Below are positions 59,683-64,000 of a stretch of 64,000 nucleotides of DNA, one piece after another (positions within the stretch are counted from its first letter, which is position 1; the number at the start of each line of letters is the position of its first letter). The DNA lies in NCBI RefSeq assembly GCF_902859765.1, contig NZ_CADIJV010000020.1, positions 37,330 to 101,329 on the forward strand, written 5' to 3'. The position numbers and the translations under genes are program-made. This stretch comes from Achromobacter pulmonis. GTDB taxonomy: Bacteria > Pseudomonadota > Gammaproteobacteria > Burkholderiales > Burkholderiaceae_B. The notes beneath the pieces are model-generated. The model did no database searches, was not told the origin of the DNA, and worked only from the letters and a program-made list of their open reading frames with translations.

Positions 59683-61498
59683 CAGCGCTTCCGAATCCGC
59701 CGGCCCGGACATTGTCCGGGCCGGCATGTCCGCGGGCGCTACCGCGGTCGATACGCATGACGGGGCTGGCTCTGCCAGCCCCGTTATTTGTTTGTACGGC
59801 AAGGGTGTGGCGCGCGGCTACGCCATCGGCCGCGCGGTGGTCATGGGGGCGGCGGCGCTGGAAGTGGCGCACTACCGCATATCGCCCGAGGACGTGCCGG
59901 CCGAAAGCCGCCGCCTGACCGAGGCGCTGGCCTCGGCCCAGCAGGAACTGCTGCAATTGGCCGATACCCTGCCGGCCGATGCGCCGCGCGAGCTGGGCGC
60001 CATGCTGAATGTGCACAGCCTGTTGCTGGGCGATCCGCTGTTGGCCGAACAGACGCTGGCGCTGATTGCCGAGCGGCACTACAACGCCGAATGGGCGCTG
60101 ACCACGCAGGGCCAGATCCTGGGCCAGCAGTTCGACGCCATGGAAGACGAGTACCTGCGCGAACGCGGCGCCGATGTGCGCCAGGTGATCGAGCGGGTGC
60201 TGCATGTGCTGTCGGGCACGTCCGTGATCCTGCCGGACATGTCGCACATGGGCGGCGACGAGGCGCTGGTGGTGGTGGCGCATGACATTTCGCCAGCCGA
60301 CATGCTGCGCCTGCGCGGCGGACGCTTCGCCGCCTTCGTCACCGACCTGGGCGGGCCGACCTCGCATACCGCCATCGTGGCGCGCAGCATGGGGGTGCCC
60401 GCCGTGGTGGCCATGGGCAATGTGCGCGAGTTGGTGCGCGACGGCGACATGCTGATCATCGATGGCGCCGCTGGCGCGGTGGTGGTCAATCCGTCGAAAC
60501 GCATCATGCAGGAATACCGCCGTCGCCAGGCCGACTATGCCGACGAGCGCGCCGAACTGAGTCTGTTGCGCGATGAGCCTTCCGTCACGCTGGATGGCAT
60601 CGACATCGTCCTGCATGCCAACATCGAACTGCCGGAAGAAGCGGCGCTGGCGCTGGCCTCGGGAGCGCACGGCATTGGCCTGTTCCGCAGCGAGTTCCTG
60701 TTCATGGGGCGCCCGGATCTGCCGGGCGAAGAAGAGCAGTACGAGGCCTACTCGTCCGTCGTGAAGGTGATGGCGGGCCGTCCGGTCACCATCCGCACGT
60801 TGGACATCGGCTCGGACAAGACGCTGGATGGCGAGGCTACCGTGGCCACCAATCCGGCGCTGGGCCAGCGCGCCATCCGCTATTGCCTGGCGCGTCCGGA
60901 GATGTTCGCGACGCAGTTGCGCGCCATTCTGCGGGCGTCGGCCCACGGGCCGGTGCGGCTGCTGATCCCGATGATCGCGCACATGCACGAGGTGGTGGCG
61001 ACGCGGGCGGCCATCGAGTCGGCGCGGCGCGAACTGGATGCGCGCGGCCAGCCCTACGCGGCGCACATGGAAGTGGGCGCCATGGTCGAGGTGCCGGCCA
61101 TCGCCATCGCCATCGAACCCTTCGCGCAGGCGCTGGATTTTCTCTCGATCGGCACCAACGACCTGATCCAGTACACGCTGGCCATTGACCGCGGCGACCA
61201 TGACGTGGCGTCGCTCTATGACCCCTTGCATCCGGCGGTGCTGCGGTTGATTGCCCACACCATCAACGCGGGCGAAAGAGCGGGCAAACCGGTAGCCGTG
61301 TGCGGCGAAATGGCCGGCGATTCGCGCATGACGCGTTTGCTGCTGGGCTTGGGGTTGACCGAATTCTCGATGCACCCGCAGCAGCTGCTGGACGTCAAGC
61401 GGGAGGTGCGCCGCGCCCATTCCAATGCGTTGCGCGTGAAGGTCGCCAGCGCCCTGAACCGGGCCTTGCCGGTGGATCTGGATACCCTGGACCTGTGA
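59669..61498 (+). CDS. ptsI: PTS enzyme I (phosphoenolpyruvate-protein phosphotransferase)
   Basis: Conserved EI sequence begins at LYGKGVARGYAIGRAVVMG (59792). It has the active-site His in TDLGGPTSHTAIVARSMGVPAV, the PEP-binding HGIGLFRSEFLFM and TLDIGSDKTLDG, and active-site Cys in VAVCGEMAGD. The start is uncertain. GTG 59669 overlaps the ptsH stop (609 residues), ATG 59726 gives 590, and TTG 59792 gives 568, closest to the usual length of about 575. Two strong hairpins fill the uncertain stretch, so it may be leader RNA and not protein. EI starts the phosphate relay from PEP. Confidence 0.92.
   Translation: MNRNSSASESAGPDIVRAGMSAGATAVDTHDGAGSASPVICLYGKGVARGYAIGRAVVMGAAALEVAHYRISPEDVPAESRRLTEALASAQQELLQLADTLPADAPRELGAMLNVHSLLLGDPLLAEQTLALIAERHYNAEWALTTQGQILGQQFDAMEDEYLRERGADVRQVIERVLHVLSGTSVILPDMSHMGGDEALVVVAHDISPADMLRLRGGRFAAFVTDLGGPTSHTAIVARSMGVPAVVAMGNVRELVRDGDMLIIDGAAGAVVVNPSKRIMQEYRRRQADYADERAELSLLRDEPSVTLDGIDIVLHANIELPEEAALALASGAHGIGLFRSEFLFMGRPDLPGEEEQYEAYSSVVKVMAGRPVTIRTLDIGSDKTLDGEATVATNPALGQRAIRYCLARPEMFATQLRAILRASAHGPVRLLIPMIAHMHEVVATRAAIESARRELDARGQPYAAHMEVGAMVEVPAIAIAIEPFAQALDFLSIGTNDLIQYTLAIDRGDHDVASLYDPLHPAVLRLIAHTINAGERAGKPVAVCGEMAGDSRMTRLLLGLGLTEFSMHPQQLLDVKREVRRAHSNALRVKVASALNRALPVDLDTLDL
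59699..59725 (+). promoter_or_regulatory. 12-bp perfect hairpin directly before a candidate ptsI ATG
   Basis: GCCGGCCCGGAC (59699-59710), loop ATT, GTCCGGGCCGGC (59714-59725). The ATG at 59726 follows with no space. It would block initiation at that ATG if folded. Confidence 0.75.
59760..59794 (+). terminator. Terminator-like hairpin between ptsH and conserved ptsI
   Basis: ACGGGGCTGGC (59760-59770), loop TCT, GCCAGCCCCGT (59774-59784): a perfect 11-bp stem, followed by TATTTGTTTG. It sits 8 bp before the first conserved EI codon. It could attenuate ptsI relative to ptsH. Confidence 0.65.
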
Positions 61499-61537
61499 CC
61501 CGGGCGGCGGCCCGCGAGGCCGTGCCCCGCATCAAGA

Positions 61538-61562
61538 ACCCGGCGCACGCGCCGGGTTTTTT
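61538..61562 (+). terminator. Terminator of the pts operon
   Basis: ACCCGGCG, loop CACG, CGCCGGGT, then six T residues. It is 40 bp after the ptsI stop. Confidence 0.9.
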
Positions 61563-61608
61563 CTGGGGCGAGCAGGGCGGGCCCGGGCGCTTGGCCGCCA
61601 GCGGGCCG

Positions 61609-61638
61609 AAAAAAAAGCCCCCTGGCTGGCAGGGGGCT
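61609..61638 (-). terminator. Terminator of the glnK-amtB operon
   Basis: On the minus strand AGCCCCCTG, loop CCAGC, CAGGGGGCT, then eight T residues. It is 36 bp after the amtB stop and faces the pts terminator. Confidence 0.92.
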
Positions 61639-61673
61639 TGCTGTTGCCGTCCGCGCCGTGGCGCGAGGCGGAA

Positions 61674-62912
61674 TTAGCTGTGGTAGGCCGATTCGCCGTG
61701 GCTGGTGACGTCCAGCCCTTCGCGTTCCTGGTCTTCCGGCACGCGCAGGCCGCACAGGGCGTTGGCGATCTTGTAGGCGATCCAGGCGACCACGCCCGAC
61801 CAGACGATGGTCAGCAGCACGCCTTCGAGCTGCACCCACAACTGGCCCATGATCATGCCAGGTTCGGCCAGGCCGGGGCCGCCCAGTACCTGGGCGTTGA
61901 AGACGCCGGTCAGCAGGGCGCCGACGATGCCGCCCACGCCGTGCACGCCGAACACGTCCAGCGCGTCATCCGCACGGAGCAGGCGCTTCAGGCCATTGAC
62001 GCCCCACACGCAGACCACGCCGGCAATCACGCCGATGATGAGCGCGCCAACCGGGCCGACCAGGCCGGCCGCGGGGGTGATGCCGACCAGGCCGGCAACG
62101 GCGCCGGAGGCGGCACCCAGCATCGAGGGCTTGCCCTTGATGGCCCATTCGGTGAACAGCCAGGCCAGCACGGCGCCAGCCGTGGCGATCATGGTGTTGA
62201 AGAAGGCCAGGGTGGCGTTTTCGTTGGCGGCCAGCGCGGAGCCGGCGTTGAAGCCGAACCAGCCGACCCACAGCAGCGCGGCGCCGACAAACGTCATCGG
62301 CAGGTTGTGCGGCTGCATCGCTTCACGGCCATAGCCGACGCGCTTGCCGATCACATACGCGCCCACCAGGCCGGCGACGCCGGCATTGATGTGCACCACG
62401 GTGCCGCCGGCGAAGTCCAGCGCGCCCTTGGCGTTGAGCAGGCCGGGCGCCGTTTCCGAAGCGAACCAGACCATGTGCGCGATCGGCACGTAGGCGAACG
62501 TGAACCAGATCACCGTGAACACCAGCACCGCCGAGAAGCGGGCGCGCTCGGCGAAGCTGCCCACGATCAGCGCGCAGGTGATGCCGGCGAACGTGGCCTG
62601 GAACGAGGCGAACAGCAGTTCGGTCAGCGAGTTCGACATGGCGTACTTGCCATCGGCCGGATTGAACATCCCGGAGAAGAACGCACGCGAGAGGCCGCCG
62701 AAGAACGCGTTGCCTTCGGTGAAGGCGAGGGAATAACCGTAGATGAACCAGAGGACCAGGCCCAGCACGAACGTGCACATTACTTGCAGCAGCACCGACA
62801 GCACATTCTTGCTGCGTACCAGGCCGCCATAGAACATCGCCAGACCGGGTACGGCCATCATCAATACGAGGAGGGTAGAGACGAGCAACCAGGAGATATC
62901 TGCTTTATCCAT
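61674..62912 (-). CDS. amtB: Ammonium transporter
   Basis: 412 residues, eleven hydrophobic segments. The twin pore His residues are in GGTVVHINAGVAGLVGA and DDALDVFGVHGVGGIVGALLTG, and the family motif MFYGGLVRSKNVLS is near the N-terminus. No cleavable signal is obvious. GlnK, encoded 31 bp upstream, would plug the channel when unmodified. Expression is probably from the sigma-54 promoter before glnK. Confidence 0.95.
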   Translation of the reverse strand: MDKADISWLLVSTLLVLMMAVPGLAMFYGGLVRSKNVLSVLLQVMCTFVLGLVLWFIYGYSLAFTEGNAFFGGLSRAFFSGMFNPADGKYAMSNSLTELLFASFQATFAGITCALIVGSFAERARFSAVLVFTVIWFTFAYVPIAHMVWFASETAPGLLNAKGALDFAGGTVVHINAGVAGLVGAYVIGKRVGYGREAMQPHNLPMTFVGAALLWVGWFGFNAGSALAANENATLAFFNTMIATAGAVLAWLFTEWAIKGKPSMLGAASGAVAGLVGITPAAGLVGPVGALIIGVIAGVVCVWGVNGLKRLLRADDALDVFGVHGVGGIVGALLTGVFNAQVLGGPGLAEPGMIMGQLWVQLEGVLLTIVWSGVVAWIAYKIANALCGLRVPEDQEREGLDVTSHGESAYHS

Positions 62913-62943
62913 TTTCAGGCTCCAATGAGTCTTTCTTATTTGT

Positions 62944-64000
<1,057 letters not shown>

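Overview
The window looks like chromosome of a high-GC beta-proteobacterium of the Bordetella/Achromobacter type (Alcaligenaceae). The genus is inferred from gene content (TRAP and peptide-type ABC catabolic operons, an incomplete PTS of EIIA-HPr-EI downstream of gshB, glnK-amtB, thrS-infC) and from codon bias; no rRNA or tRNA gene is present to confirm it.

Region 1 (1 to about 26.4 kb) is the late half of a myovirus-type prophage whose left end lies outside the window. Reading rightward: a formyltransferase fragment, a phage metallopeptidase, terminase small and large subunits, portal, head morphogenesis, scaffold/protease, cement and capsid proteins, neck and completion genes, sheath, tube, tail assembly chaperone with a probable -1 frameshift extension, tape measure, baseplate genes, tail fibre, tyrosine integrase, and a holin / endolysin / Rz / nested Rz1 lysis cassette. 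Accessory genes follow: a DUF2335-type membrane protein and a SRAP/YedK peptidase. The tail-fibre gene ends in a 487-bp segment bounded by perfect 36-bp inverted repeats. The opposite strand of this segment carries a second open, homologous fibre C-terminus, so inversion would swap the fibre tip.

Region 2 (26.4-30.5 kb) is a mosaic of relics: a truncated phage DNA-binding gene, an orphan type VI secretion module (frameshifted PAAR carrier, VRR-NUC nuclease effector, cognate immunity-family protein), the tail of a second endolysin with an internal stop, a decayed spanin locus, and a GNAT gene lacking its N-terminus.

Region 3 (30.5-50.8 kb) is metabolic. A TM2 protein and a DUF454 protein come first. 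Next is a sugar-acid TRAP transporter plus IlvD/Edd dehydratase operon, divergent from a LacI-family regulator with a perfect 16-bp operator-like palindrome between them. A block of about 13 kb, all on the minus strand, follows: GntR regulator, TPP enzyme, M20 amidohydrolase, aldehyde dehydrogenase, a peptide-type ABC transporter, cupin, acetylpolyamine-amidohydrolase-like protein and EamA exporter. A G11/C11 tract sits just upstream of the TPP-enzyme ribosome binding site.

Region 4 (50.9-64 kb) is core genome: a small hypothetical gene, hemN, an RcsB-like response regulator, rfbD, thrS, infC (AUC start), gshB, the EIIA-ptsH-ptsI genes, amtB and glnK with a sigma-54 promoter and NtrC site, and the start of a lipoprotein gene. 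Upstream of thrS is a candidate classical attenuator: an 18-codon leader peptide with three consecutive Thr codons, a rho-independent terminator, and an 8-nt antiterminator pairing. The two observations I consider most worth following are this attenuator and the invertible tail-fibre segment.
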